NCBI RefSeq assembly: GCF_017308975.1
Contig: NZ_JADWPD010000011.1
Coordinates: forward strand, 124,001 to 188,000
Direction of reading: 5' to 3'
DNA length: 64,000 bases
Source of the DNA: Amycolatopsis sp. MtRt-6
GTDB taxonomy: Bacteria; Actinomycetota; Actinomycetes; Mycobacteriales; Pseudonocardiaceae
Shown: one piece after another, positions 8,661 to 17,319 of the stretch
Layout of the letters: each line of letters starts with the position of its first letter
How positions within the stretch are numbered: position 1 is the first letter of the stretch
Notes under the pieces: model-generated
The model's database searches: none
Seen by the model: the letters and a program-made list of their open reading frames with translations, nothing else
What the model was told of the DNA's origin: nothing
Position numbers and translations under genes: made by a program

Positions 8661-9821
8661 GTGGCCACGCGGCCGATGCGGGTCGGGATCGTGTGCCCCT
8701 ACTCCTTCGACGTGCCCGGCGGGGTCCAGGGGCACGTCATCGACCTGACGAAGGCGCTGCTCGCGCGCGGGCACCAGGTCTCCGTGCTGGCGCCCGCGGA
8801 CGAGGACGCCGAGCTGCCGGAGTTCGTCCACCCGGCGGGCAAGGCACTCGGCATCCCGTACAACGGCTCGGTCGCGCGGCTGCAGTTCGGCCCGGTGTCC
8901 TACGCCCGGGTGCGGCGCTGGATCCGCGAAGGCGACTTCGACGTCCTGCACCTGCACGAACCGGCGGCGCCGAGTCTCTCGCTGCTGGCGCTGCTCATCG
9001 CGGACGGCCCGATCGTGGCGACGTTCCACACCGCGACGACCCGCTCGCGCACGCTCTCGGCGTTCCAGCCGGTGCTGCGGCCGCTGCTGGAGAAGATCAC
9101 GGCACGGATCGCGGTGTCCGCGCTGGCCCGCCGCGTCCAGGTCGAGCACGCGGGCGGCGACGCCGTGGAGATCCCCAACGGCGTCGACGTCGAGTTCTTC
9201 TCCTCGGCACCGCCACTGGCCGGGTACCCGCGGGCCGGCGGCACGGTCGGGTTCGTGGGCCGGTTCGGCGAGCCGCGCAAGGGCATGGGCGTGCTGCTGG
9301 AGGCGCTGCGGCGGATCCTCCCGGAGTTCGAGGACCTGCGGCTGGTCGTGGTCGGCCGGGGCGACTCCGAGCAGCTGCGCCGCGACGCCGGGCCCGAGCT
9401 GGCCCCCCACCTGGAGCTGCTGGGCCAGGTCGACGACGCCACGAAGGCCCAGGCGCTGCGCAGCGTCGACGTCTACTGCGCGCCCAACACCGGCGGCGAG
9501 AGCTTCGGGATGATCCTCACCGAGGCGATGGCGGCCGGCACCCCGGTGCTGGCCAGCGGGCTCGACTCGTTCCGGCGGGTGCTCGACGACGGCCACGCCG
9601 GGATGCTCGTCGAGACCGGCGACCCGGCCGCGCTCGCGGACGGGCTGCGTGAGCTGCTCGGTGACCCGGCGCGCCGGGCGTCGCTGGCCGCGGCGGCGGG
9701 GGAGCGCGTCACGATGTACGACTGGTCGGTCGTGGCCACGCAGGTGCTGCGCGTCTACGAGACGGCCGTTGCCGCCGACCCGCGGCGCGTCGCGGCGCCG
9801 GAGGGGGAGCTCGCCCGGTGA
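8661..9821 (+). CDS. pimA: Phosphatidylinositol alpha-mannosyltransferase
   Basis: GT-B fold, GT4-family enzyme that adds the first mannose from GDP-mannose to phosphatidylinositol. The 386-aa protein has the N-terminal glycine-rich PYSFDVPGGVQGHV loop, the lipid-binding region with HLHEP, the phosphate-binding GFVGRFGEPRKGMG, and the EX7E motif in GESFGMILTEAM. GTG 8661 follows patA by three bases. Its stop overlaps the GTG start of the next gene. Operon context and length agree with PimA. Confidence 0.94.
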   Translation: MATRPMRVGIVCPYSFDVPGGVQGHVIDLTKALLARGHQVSVLAPADEDAELPEFVHPAGKALGIPYNGSVARLQFGPVSYARVRRWIREGDFDVLHLHEPAAPSLSLLALLIADGPIVATFHTATTRSRTLSAFQPVLRPLLEKITARIAVSALARRVQVEHAGGDAVEIPNGVDVEFFSSAPPLAGYPRAGGTVGFVGRFGEPRKGMGVLLEALRRILPEFEDLRLVVVGRGDSEQLRRDAGPELAPHLELLGQVDDATKAQALRSVDVYCAPNTGGESFGMILTEAMAAGTPVLASGLDSFRRVLDDGHAGMLVETGDPAALADGLRELLGDPARRASLAAAAGERVTMYDWSVVATQVLRVYETAVAADPRRVAAPEGELAR

Positions 9822-10300
9822 ACGTGCTCGGCTGGCTGCTCCCGCTGCTCGCGCTCGTCGTGGTGCTCGGCGGGCTGTTCCTGGTGGCGACCGCGAACCG
9901 GCTCGACCGGCTGCACGTCCGCACGGACGCCGGCTGGGCCGCGCTGGACGCGGCGCTGGCCCGCCGGGCGGTCGTCGCGCGCGCGGTCGCTTCGGTGCTG
10001 GGTTCTCCGGGCCTGCGGACGTCGGCCGAACGCGCCGAGGCGGCGCCCCGGGCCGAGCGCGAAGCCGCGGAGAACGAGCTGACGCTGCACCTGGGCCGCG
10101 TCGACCGGGACCGCCTGCCGGCCGAGCTGGCCGAGGAGCTGACCGACGCCGAGCACCGGGTGGTGATCGCCCGCCGCGTCCACAACGACGCCGTCCGCGA
10201 CACCCTGCGGCTGCGGCGGCGGCGCAAGGTGCGGTACTTCCGCCTGGCGGGGACCGCGCCGTTGCCGGAGTACTTCGAATTCGCGGAGCCGGAGGTCTGA
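9818..10300 (+). CDS. LemA-like membrane protein, last gene of the PIM operon
   Basis: A 160-aa protein with one N-terminal membrane helix (about residues 5-24) followed by a helical region beginning NRLDRLHVRTDAGWAALDAAL, as in LemA-type proteins. The gene in the same place in M. tuberculosis (Rv2609c) has, as I recall, a similar N-terminus joined to a NUDIX domain; here the protein ends after the helical part and no NUDIX box is present. GTG 9818 overlaps the pimA stop. Function unknown; coupling suggests a membrane role linked to PIM metabolism. Confidence 0.7.
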   Translation: MNVLGWLLPLLALVVVLGGLFLVATANRLDRLHVRTDAGWAALDAALARRAVVARAVASVLGSPGLRTSAERAEAAPRAEREAAENELTLHLGRVDRDRLPAELAEELTDAEHRVVIARRVHNDAVRDTLRLRRRRKVRYFRLAGTAPLPEYFEFAEPEV

Positions 10301-10301
10301 C

Positions 10302-10568
10302 ATGTGGTGGGTGGTCGTCGAAGAACAGCGTGGCGGCGGGGACGCGCGCGCCTGGAACGTCACGAAGACGAAGCCGGCGGGCGGCGATCGCGAGCACGCC
10401 GACGCGGTGGCGCGGAGCCTGGCGTTCTCGCATGAGCCGATACACCCGTCGAAGGTGACCGAGCGGAAGGTGCTGCAGGTCGCCGACGGGTATCTGGTGA
10501 TCGCGTCCGGCCCTACGGCTAAGTTTCACTTCCGTGTGACACTTGGCCATAGGGTGGCGGCACCGTGA
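10302..10568 (+). CDS. Small conserved protein, tandem copy 1 (WWVVVEEQRG family)
   Basis: I do not recognise the family. The 88-aa product begins MWWVVVEEQRG and ends with YLVIASGPTAKFHFRV; the next gene has the same start and end motifs, so the two are tandem paralogues. A beta-rich, cytoplasmic protein is suggested by the alternating hydrophobic pattern, and there is no signal or membrane segment. It starts two bases after the preceding stop and overlaps the next gene by GTGA. Confidence 0.75.
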   Translation: MWWVVVEEQRGGGDARAWNVTKTKPAGGDREHADAVARSLAFSHEPIHPSKVTERKVLQVADGYLVIASGPTAKFHFRVTLGHRVAAP

Positions 10569-10816
10569 CCTGGTGGGTGGTCGTCGAGGAGCAGCGCGGG
10601 TCGGAGCGGAACTGGGCGCTGTCGGAGCGGGTGCGGTTCGCCGACCGGGAGACCGCCGAGGCCGAGGCGCTGCGGCTCGCGCGTGAGCACGAACCGGCCC
10701 ACCCGTGGTCGGTGAAGACGCGGACGGTGCTGCGCGGCCCGGGCGGCTACCTGGTGATCGCCGAGGGCCGGACGGCGACGTTCCACTTCCGGGTGAGCGT
10801 GCTCGAAGAGGTCTGA
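10565..10816 (+). CDS. Small conserved protein, tandem copy 2 (WWVVVEEQRG family)
   Basis: An 83-aa paralogue of the preceding gene: both share WWVVVEEQRG near the start, HEP-x-HP in the middle and YLVIA-x-G-x-TA-x-FHFRV at the end, with the intervening region diverged. GTG 10565 overlaps the stop of copy 1. Function unknown. Retention of both copies, co-translated, hints at a heteromeric pair or at specialisation; this is inference. Confidence 0.75.
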   Translation: MTWWVVVEEQRGSERNWALSERVRFADRETAEAEALRLAREHEPAHPWSVKTRTVLRGPGGYLVIAEGRTATFHFRVSVLEEV

Positions 10817-10834
10817 AGCTGCCAAACTGAGCCC

Positions 10835-11344
10835 ATGAGCGAGACTTGCGACGTCGCCCACGGCACGGCCCCGGCCGACCCGGGGGTGCGCACCCTGGTG
10901 GCGGTGTTCGCCTCGCCGGTTTCCCGGTTCCTGCTGAAGTTCGCGAAGGACCTCGGCTACCACGTCGCGCTGTACGAGCCCGACCCCGCGCGCGTCACCG
11001 ACGTCCCCGAGGGCTTCGACGCGGACACGGTCCTGCCGCCGCTCGACGCCGCCACGGACGTGGTCGTCACCGACCACCACCGGCCGGAGCTGGGCGCGGT
11101 GCTGAAGGCGGCACTCGAAGGCGAGCCGCGGTGGGTGGGGGTGCTCGGCAACCCGCGTCACGCCGGCCCGCACGTGGCCGCCCTGCGGGGACTCGGCGTG
11201 CCCGACGCCGACATCGCCCGCGTGCACCGCCCGGTCGGGCTCAACATCGGTTCCCGCACCCCGCCGGAGATCGCCCTGGCCACGCTGGCCGGTCTCCTCG
11301 CCGACCGCAACAACCGCCCCGGCGGCTTCGACTTCACCCCGTGA
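10835..11344 (+). CDS. XdhC-type Rossmann-domain protein
   Basis: The 169-aa protein corresponds to the C-terminal Rossmann domain of XdhC/CoxI proteins, which help insert the sulfurated molybdenum cofactor into xanthine dehydrogenase-type enzymes. Landmarks are VVVTDHHRPELGAVL, WVGVLGNPRHA and the closing VHRPVGLNIGSRTPPEIALATLAGLLA. The N-terminal cysteine domain of full-length XdhC is missing and no molybdoenzyme genes are nearby, so an accessory role is unproven. ATG 10835 follows CAAACT (10823-10828) by six bases, which suggests a leaderless transcript of its own. Confidence 0.8.
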   Translation: MSETCDVAHGTAPADPGVRTLVAVFASPVSRFLLKFAKDLGYHVALYEPDPARVTDVPEGFDADTVLPPLDAATDVVVTDHHRPELGAVLKAALEGEPRWVGVLGNPRHAGPHVAALRGLGVPDADIARVHRPVGLNIGSRTPPEIALATLAGLLADRNNRPGGFDFTP

Positions 11345-11446
11345 CCCGCGTGATCGGAGCCGTGACTCGCGTGATTGAAGCCGTGACTCGCGTGATCGGG
11401 GCCGTTCCGCCTCGAAGCACGCGAGTCACGGGCTCGATCACGCGAG
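11341..11446. repeat. Array of 21-nt CGCGTGATC repeats at a convergent gene end
   Basis: Three direct copies of a 21-nt unit with core CTCGCGTGATYG occupy 11341-11361, 11362-11382 and 11383-11403. Two copies on the opposite strand follow at about 11410-11446. The array overlaps the stop codon of the XdhC-type gene and fills the gap to the convergent EF-G-like gene, so it may act as a bidirectional terminator. Related arrays lie at 28168-28230 and 50661-50723. Confidence 0.75.
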
Positions 11447-11453
11447 ATCCGGC

Positions 11454-13562
11454 TTAGTGCACGGCCATTCCCTCCGGCATCGGCTCGAAGCGGGCGTGGC
11501 GGCGGGTGAACGTGGCAGTGCCCGAAGTCATCGAGCGCAGGTCGATCAGGTACCGCACCAGTTCCGTCGCCGGGACTTCCGCGCGGATCACCGTCCGGCC
11601 GCCTTCGCCCGCTTCGGTGCCCAGCACCCGGCCGCGGCGGGACGACAGGTCGCCGAGGACCGTGCCGAGGTGCTCGTCCGGGAGGCGGATCGCCACCTCC
11701 TCCAGGGGTTCCAGCATCGTGATGTGCCCGTTCGCCGCGGCCTCGCGCAGGGCGAGCGCGCCCGCCGTCTGGAACGCCGCGTCCGACGAATCCACGCTGT
11801 GCGCCTTGCCGTCGACCAGGGTCACCTTGACGTCGACCACCGGGTGGCCATCGGCCAGGCCGCGTGCCAGCTGGGCCCGCACGCCCTTCTCCACGCTGGG
11901 GATGAACTGGTGCGGCACCGCGCCGCCGACGACCTTGTCCACGAACTCGAACCCGCTGCCGCGCGGCAGCGGCTCGACCTCGATGTCGCAGACGGCGAAC
12001 TGGCCGTGCCCGCCGGACTGTTTCACGTGCCGCCCGTGGCCCTTGGCCGGCTTGCTGAACGTCGAGCGCAGGCTGACCTTCACCGGTTCGGTGTCGACGT
12101 CGGCGCCGCCCGCGCGCAGCCGCGAGAGCACGACGTCGGCGTGGGCCTCGCCCATGCACCACAGGACCAGCTGGCCGGTCTCGGCGTTGCGGTCCAGCCG
12201 CAGCGTCGGGTCGCCCGCGACCAGGCGCGAGAGGTTGCGGGCCAGCGTGTCCTCGTCGCTGCGGGTCTTCGCGACGACCGCCACCGGCAGCAGCGGCTCC
12301 GGCATCGCCCACGGCTCCATGAGCAGTGGGTCGTCGGGGGAGGAGACGGTGTCGCCGGTTTCCGCCGAGCCGACCTTCGTCAGCGCGCAGAGGTCGCCCG
12401 CGACGCAGTAGGGCACTTCCCGCAGGGCGGAGCCGAGCGGCGAATACAGGTGGGCGACGCGCTCGTCGGCGTCGTGGTCCTCGTGACCGCGCTCGGCGAG
12501 GCCGTGGCCGGACACGTGCACCGGCCGCTCCGGCCGCAGCGTGCCGGAGAACACCCGGACGAGTGATACCCGGCCGACGTAGGAGTCCACCGCCGTCCGG
12601 ACGACCTCCGCGGCGAGGGGGCCCGCGGGGTCGGCGGTGATCGCGGCGTGCTCGCCGCCGTCCGGCGTGGTGACGTCGGGTGGCCGGTGCTCCAGCGGGG
12701 AGGGGAACGCCCGGACGATGCCGTCGAGCACCTCGGCCAGCCCGATCCCGCTGGTCGAGCACACCGGGATGACGGGGTGGAAGGACCCGCGCGCGACCGC
12801 GGTCTCCAGGTCGGCGATGAGGGTCGCCTCGGCGATCTCCTCGCCGGCGAGGTAGCGGTCCATCAGGGACTCGTCCTCGCTCTCGGCGATGATCCCTTCG
12901 ATCAGCTCGTTGCGGGCCTCGGCCAGCCGCTCCAGGTCGGCCGCGGCGGGCTCGCCGATCTTCGGCGGGTGCCCGCCGGAGTAGTCGAAGTACCGCTGGG
13001 TGATGAGCCCGACCAGGCCGTCGGCCGCGGGGAGGTACAGCGGCAGTACCCCGGCGCCGAACGCGGCCTGGCAGGCGGCGATCTCGGCCATCGCGTCGGC
13101 CCGGTGGTGGTCGAGCCGGGAGACGACGACCGCGCGCGGCATCCCGACCGCGGCGCACTCCTCCCACACCGCGACCGTCGAGGCGTCGACGCCTTCGGCG
13201 GCGGAGACGACGAACAGCGCCGCGTCGGCCGCCCGCAGCCCGGCCCGCAGCTCCCCGACGAAGTCGGCGTACCCGGGCGTGTCGATCAGGTTGATCTTGT
13301 GGCCCTGGTGCAGCACCGGGGCGACCGAGAGGCCGACCGAGCGCTGCTGGCGGACCGCCGCCGGGTCGTGGTCGCACACCGTCGTGCCGTCGACCACCGA
13401 GCCCGCCCGCGGCACCGTGCCGGAGACGGCGAGCAGGGCCTCGGCGAGCGTGGTCTTCCCGGACCCCGCCGGCCCGACGAGCACGACGTTGCGGACCTTG
13501 GCGGGGTCGTCCACAGCGACGGCGGCCCCGGTGTCGGCGTGCTTGGCTTGTTTGTCTGCCAT
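11454..13562 (-). CDS. Elongation factor G-like protein (FusA2 type)
   Basis: Translational GTPase paralogue of EF-G, 702 aa. It has the P-loop GPAGSGKTT (from G30), G3 DTPGYADF (from D94), and domains II-V including a late domain IV/V with RGRVLGTEAGEGG. The G4 motif reads SRLD (148-151) rather than NKxD, as in EF-G-like proteins such as M. tuberculosis FusA2, not in the housekeeping EF-G. Such paralogues are usually dispensable and of unclear role; a ribosome or stress function is inference. The start at 13562 (MADKQ) has GAGGAG upstream; a longer frame to 13640 lacks a ribosome site. Confidence 0.9.
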   Translation of the reverse strand: MADKQAKHADTGAAVAVDDPAKVRNVVLVGPAGSGKTTLAEALLAVSGTVPRAGSVVDGTTVCDHDPAAVRQQRSVGLSVAPVLHQGHKINLIDTPGYADFVGELRAGLRAADAALFVVSAAEGVDASTVAVWEECAAVGMPRAVVVSRLDHHRADAMAEIAACQAAFGAGVLPLYLPAADGLVGLITQRYFDYSGGHPPKIGEPAAADLERLAEARNELIEGIIAESEDESLMDRYLAGEEIAEATLIADLETAVARGSFHPVIPVCSTSGIGLAEVLDGIVRAFPSPLEHRPPDVTTPDGGEHAAITADPAGPLAAEVVRTAVDSYVGRVSLVRVFSGTLRPERPVHVSGHGLAERGHEDHDADERVAHLYSPLGSALREVPYCVAGDLCALTKVGSAETGDTVSSPDDPLLMEPWAMPEPLLPVAVVAKTRSDEDTLARNLSRLVAGDPTLRLDRNAETGQLVLWCMGEAHADVVLSRLRAGGADVDTEPVKVSLRSTFSKPAKGHGRHVKQSGGHGQFAVCDIEVEPLPRGSGFEFVDKVVGGAVPHQFIPSVEKGVRAQLARGLADGHPVVDVKVTLVDGKAHSVDSSDAAFQTAGALALREAAANGHITMLEPLEEVAIRLPDEHLGTVLGDLSSRRGRVLGTEAGEGGRTVIRAEVPATELVRYLIDLRSMTSGTATFTRRHARFEPMPEGMAVH

Positions 13563-13618
13563 GACGACTCCTCGGCGAACGGCTGGTGTACGGGATGTGT
13601 CCTCGATCACACACCCGC

Positions 13619-13670
13619 TACCCTGGTCACGGCAAGGCAAGGCCCCCGGGACCAGCCGAATGCCCGGGGG
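13619..13670 (+). promoter_or_regulatory. Divergent promoter region with a GC hairpin
   Basis: Between the divergent EF-G-like and FAD-oxidase genes, a TACCCT box (13619-13624) could serve the plus-strand gene. Downstream of it, CCCCCGGG (13643-13650) pairs with CCCGGGGG (13663-13670) and would form an 8-bp hairpin in the 5' leader of the oxidase mRNA. A regulatory role is only suggested by position. Confidence 0.35.
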
Positions 13671-13692
13671 AAGTGCGGCGCGGGGGAGCGGT

Positions 13693-15135
13693 ATGGACAG
13701 GCGGGCGTTCTTGCGGATTTCCGGCGCGGTGCCGGTGGCGGGCCTGGCGGGGTGGCCCCCGCCGGACGACTGGGAGCGGCTCCGGAAACGGCTTTCGGGG
13801 CCGCTGTTCCGGCCGGGCGACCCCGGCTACCCGGAGGCCAAGCAGGGCTTCTTCACCATGTACGACCACCGGATGCCGGCCGCGGTCGTGGGCGCGGCGC
13901 GCGTCGAGGACGTCCAGGCCGCGGTGGGGTTCGCCGCCCGGCGCCGGCTGCCGGTCGCCGCGCGCAGCGGCGGGCACAGCTACCCCGGCTATTCCACTGT
14001 GGACGGCGGCATCGTGGTGGACCTGAGCCGGTTTTCCGGCATCGACGTGCGCCCGGACGGCCGCGCGGTGATCGGCGCGGGCGCCCGGCTGGGGCCGATC
14101 GCGACGACGCTGGCCGCGCACGGCCGGGTCCTGCCCGCCGGCTCGTGCGAAACCGTCGGCATCGCCGGGCTCGCCCTCGGCGGCGGCGTCGGCCTGGTCG
14201 ACCGGAAGCACGGACTGACGTGCGACCACCTGGAGGCGGCGCGGATCGTCACCGCCGACGGCCACGTGCGCACGGTGTCCCCGGCGGCGGAGCCGGACCT
14301 GTTCTGGGCGCTGCGCGGCGGGGGCGGTGGCAACTTCGGGATCGTCACCGGCTTCACCTTCCGGACCGTGCCCATCGCCGACGTCGTCACCTTCAAGCTC
14401 GTCTTCCCGCCGGGCACCCAGGCCGCGCTGCTGGCCGGGTGGCAGGAGTGGCTGCCGGGGATGCCCGACGAGCTGTGGTCGGGGGTGTATCTCGACGCGG
14501 GAGCCGCCGAAACCAGCGGGACGTTCCTCGGCACCGAAGCCCGGCTCAAGGCGTTGCTCGACGACCTCGTCCGCCGCGTGGGCACCCCGCCGGCCGGCCG
14601 GGAGGCGCGGCGCACCGACCACCTGAGCGCGCTGCGGTCGTTCGACGACCACGAGACCCGGCCCGGCGTCGTCGCGAACCGGGCGGCGTACGTCGGCACC
14701 TCGCGCATGCTGCGGCGGCCGGTGACCGACCCGGCCGCCGTCGTCGAGGTGCTGACCCGGGCGCCCCGCGTCGGCACGCTCATCGACTCCGCCGGCGGCG
14801 CGATCGCCCGCGTCGGCGCCCGCGAGACGGCCTTTCCACACCGCTCAGCCCTGGCGAGCTTCCAGTTCCTGCACGGCGCGACGCCCGAAGACGGCGGCGA
14901 AGCCGAAGCGCGGCGCGCGCTGGCCGCCGTGCGCGACGGGCTGGGGCCGGAGTTCGGCACCACCGGGTACGTCAACTACCTCGACCCGGACATGCCGGAC
15001 TGGGCGCGGGCGTACTACGGGGTGAATCTGCCGCGGCTGCGCGCGATCGCCCGGAAGTATGACCCGCGCGGGCTTTTCGCCTTCCCACAAGGGCTTTCCG
15101 GGCCCCGCTCGACTGTCCAAAGGGGAGAGTCCTAG
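13693..15135 (+). CDS. Secreted FAD-linked oxidase, berberine-bridge type
   Basis: Predicted bicovalent flavoprotein oxidase of 480 aa. The N-terminus MDRRAFLRISGAVPVAG is a twin-arginine signal, so export as a folded flavoprotein is likely. The FAD domain carries ARSGGHSYPGY, whose His takes the 8-alpha FAD link, and AGSCETVGIAGLALGGG, whose Cys takes the second link. The C-terminal BBE segment (ARKYDPRGLFAFPQGLS) is present. Substrates of this family range from sugars to alkaloids and polyketides; nothing nearby identifies this one. The next gene is an ArsR-like regulator 32 bp downstream. Confidence 0.87.
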   Translation: MDRRAFLRISGAVPVAGLAGWPPPDDWERLRKRLSGPLFRPGDPGYPEAKQGFFTMYDHRMPAAVVGAARVEDVQAAVGFAARRRLPVAARSGGHSYPGYSTVDGGIVVDLSRFSGIDVRPDGRAVIGAGARLGPIATTLAAHGRVLPAGSCETVGIAGLALGGGVGLVDRKHGLTCDHLEAARIVTADGHVRTVSPAAEPDLFWALRGGGGGNFGIVTGFTFRTVPIADVVTFKLVFPPGTQAALLAGWQEWLPGMPDELWSGVYLDAGAAETSGTFLGTEARLKALLDDLVRRVGTPPAGREARRTDHLSALRSFDDHETRPGVVANRAAYVGTSRMLRRPVTDPAAVVEVLTRAPRVGTLIDSAGGAIARVGARETAFPHRSALASFQFLHGATPEDGGEAEARRALAAVRDGLGPEFGTTGYVNYLDPDMPDWARAYYGVNLPRLRAIARKYDPRGLFAFPQGLSGPRSTVQRGES

Positions 15136-15167
15136 ACTGCGCCGGACCCGGCCGGCAGGAGGCAGCA

Positions 15168-16151
15168 GTGCTCGACCTGGCATTCTCCACCGAGGACCTG
15201 GCGCACACCCGGTTCGCGTTCTCCCCGGCCTGGGAGGTCGTCGCGAGCGTCCGCGTCCTGAACTCCCCGGGACAGCACGCGCTGCACCTGCCGTGGATCA
15301 AGCGCGCCACCGCGGCGCTGGCCGAGGCCGGCCTCGACATCGGGCTGCTGCGCGACCTCGTCCCGCTGCGGCACCTGCCCGGGTTCCTGGCCGGCACGCC
15401 GTCGACGCCGCTGCCCGACCTGGCCGACGAGCTCGCCGACCTGCGGGACGTGCCCGCCCGCCTGGTCCGGCGCGAACTGGACGCGATGGCCGGGCCGCGC
15501 TCGCCCGCGCTGACCCGCTTCCACCGCGAGCCCGAGGCGGGCCTCGAACGGCTCGCGACGCTGATGGAGCAGTACTGGCAGCTCGTGCTGGCCCCGGACT
15601 GGCCCCGGATCCGCGCGCTGCTCGAGGCCGACGTGCTGTACCGGTCCCGGCTGCTGGCCCAGGGCGGGGCCGCCGAGCTGTTCAACGACCTCACGCCGCT
15701 GGTCCGCTGGCAGGGCGGCACGCTCACGGTGGCGCACCGGCACCTGCACGCCGCCGTCCCGCTCGACGGACGCGGTCTCGTGCTCGTGCCCTCGGCGTTC
15801 GTCTGGCCGCGTGTCTTCTCCAAGACCGACACGCGCTGGCAGCCGGTGCTGCGCTACCCGCCGCGTGGGATCGCCACGCTGTGGGAGACCGGCACGGCCA
15901 CGGCGCCCGGCGCGCTTGCCGCCGTGGTGGGCCGCGGCCGGGCGATGCTGCTGGCCGAGCTGGCCGCACCGGCGTCCACCGCGGAGCTGGCCCGGCGGAC
16001 CGGGCTGAGCGCCGGCGCGGTGTCGCAGCACCTGGGCGTACTCCATGCTGCGGGCCTGGTCAACCGGCATCGTGCCGGACGTCACGTGCTCTACGTGCGC
16101 ACTTCGCTCGCGGAATCCCTGGTCGCGGGCACCGGCGAAGTGGACTGCTGA
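15168..16151 (+). CDS. ArsR-like winged-helix regulator with a long N-terminal domain
   Basis: A 327-aa protein whose last 65 residues form an ArsR-type helix-turn-helix (TAELARRTGLSAGAVSQHL, then HRAGRHVLYVRT as the wing). The first 250 residues match the DUF5937-type domain seen in actinobacterial regulators and carry no metal-binding cysteines typical of ArsR/SmtB sensors. GTG 15168 follows GGAGG at 15158-15162. It lies 32 bp after the FAD oxidase on the same strand, so the two may share a transcript, but a regulatory link is inference. Confidence 0.8.
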   Translation: MLDLAFSTEDLAHTRFAFSPAWEVVASVRVLNSPGQHALHLPWIKRATAALAEAGLDIGLLRDLVPLRHLPGFLAGTPSTPLPDLADELADLRDVPARLVRRELDAMAGPRSPALTRFHREPEAGLERLATLMEQYWQLVLAPDWPRIRALLEADVLYRSRLLAQGGAAELFNDLTPLVRWQGGTLTVAHRHLHAAVPLDGRGLVLVPSAFVWPRVFSKTDTRWQPVLRYPPRGIATLWETGTATAPGALAAVVGRGRAMLLAELAAPASTAELARRTGLSAGAVSQHLGVLHAAGLVNRHRAGRHVLYVRTSLAESLVAGTGEVDC

Positions 16152-16239
16152 GATACCCGCGTACTGGCCTGCTTGAAGGGGCCACCGCCGACCTACCCTC
16201 GGACTCGTCCACCCCCGAACCGTGTCGAAAGGCCTCGTC

Positions 16240-17163
16240 GTGTCCGAGCAGCAGCCCACTCCCTCCAGCGGCACCGTCCAGTCCGTCACCGGCACCGCCA
16301 AGGTGAAGCGCGGCATGGCCGAGATGCTCAAGGGCGGCGTCATCATGGACGTGGTCACCGCCGAGCAGGCCAAGATCGCCGAGGACGCCGGCGCGGTCGC
16401 GGTGATGGCCCTCGAACGCGTGCCCGCCGACATCCGTGCCCAGGGTGGCGTCGCCCGGATGAGCGACCCGGACCTGATCGACGGCATCATCGAGGCCGTC
16501 TCGATCCCGGTGATGGCCAAGGCCCGCATCGGCCACTTCGTCGAGGCGCAGGTCCTGCAGTCCCTCGGCGTCGACTACGTCGACGAGTCCGAGGTCCTGA
16601 CCCCGGCCGACTACGCCAACCACATCGACAAGTGGGCCTTCACCGTGCCCTTCGTCTGCGGCGCGACCAACCTCGGCGAGGCCCTGCGCCGGATCACCGA
16701 GGGCGCGGCGATGATCCGCTCCAAGGGCGAGGCCGGCACCGGCGACGTCTCCAACGCCACCACGCACATGCGGCAGATCCGCGCCGAGATCCGTCGCCTC
16801 ACGTCGTTGCCGGAGGACGAGCTGTTCGTCGCGGCGAAGGAGCTGCAGGCGCCGTACGAGCTGGTGCGCGAGGTCGCGGCCAACGGCAAGCTCCCGGTCG
16901 TGCTGTTCACCGCGGGCGGCATCGCGACCCCGGCCGACGCGGCGATGATGATGCAGCTCGGCGCCGAGGGCGTGTTCGTCGGCTCGGGCATCTTCAAGTC
17001 CGGCAACCCGGCCCAGCGCGCCGAGGCGATCGTCAAGGCGACGACGTTCTACGACGACCCGGACGTCCTGGCCAAGGTCTCGCGCGGCCTGGGCGAGGCG
17101 ATGGTCGGCATCAACGTCGAGGAGCTGCCGGAACCGCACCGCCTCGCCGAGCGCGGCTGGTAA
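16240..17163 (+). CDS. pdxS: Pyridoxal 5'-phosphate synthase subunit PdxS
   Basis: Synthase subunit of the ribose-5-phosphate-dependent PLP synthase. It forms PLP from ribose 5-phosphate, glyceraldehyde 3-phosphate and ammonia supplied by PdxT. The 307-aa TIM-barrel protein has the conserved Asp in GGVIMDVV (D37), the catalytic lysine in [10 protein letters not shown] (K94) and the second lysine in [12 protein letters not shown] (K162). GTG 16240 is chosen because GAAAGG lies eight bases upstream; GTG 16222 in the same frame is an alternative. Its partner pdxT is about 11 kb away at 28303, not adjacent. A terminator follows at 17181-17212. Confidence 0.95.
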   Translation: MSEQQPTPSSGTVQSVTGTAKVKRGMAEMLKGGVIMDVVTAEQAKIAEDAGAVAVMALERVPADIRAQGGVARMSDPDLIDGIIEAVSIPVMAKARIGHFVEAQVLQSLGVDYVDESEVLTPADYANHIDKWAFTVPFVCGATNLGEALRRITEGAAMIRSKGEAGTGDVSNATTHMRQIRAEIRRLTSLPEDELFVAAKELQAPYELVREVAANGKLPVVLFTAGGIATPADAAMMMQLGAEGVFVGSGIFKSGNPAQRAEAIVKATTFYDDPDVLAKVSRGLGEAMVGINVEELPEPHRLAERGW

Positions 17164-17180
17164 GGCGGCTTCGGTCGATC

Positions 17181-17212
17181 GAGGCCCCGTGAACGTCTGC
17201 TCACGGGGCCTC
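17181..17212 (+). terminator. Terminator of pdxS
   Basis: A 12-bp perfect stem (17181-17192 with 17201-17212) with an 8-nt loop starts 18 bp after the pdxS stop codon. It also marks the left border of the accessory stretch that separates pdxS from pdxT. Confidence 0.8.
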
Positions 17213-17319
17213 CCCGCGTCTTGCGTCTGACCCGGGTCCGTGCGGAATGGGAAATCCGCGGCTGTTCGCCGGTCTCGCCCTGCTGCACCTGACGCCGCCG
17301 GCACTCCTCTCGGACGCGA

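Noticed and set aside
11341-11446. Possible CRISPR array
   Set aside because: The 21-nt units abut without spacers, there are both orientations, and no cas gene is present.
16222-16239. Longer PdxS start at GTG 16222
   Set aside because: GTG 16240 has the better ribosome site (GAAAGG); the six extra residues are not typical. It remains possible.
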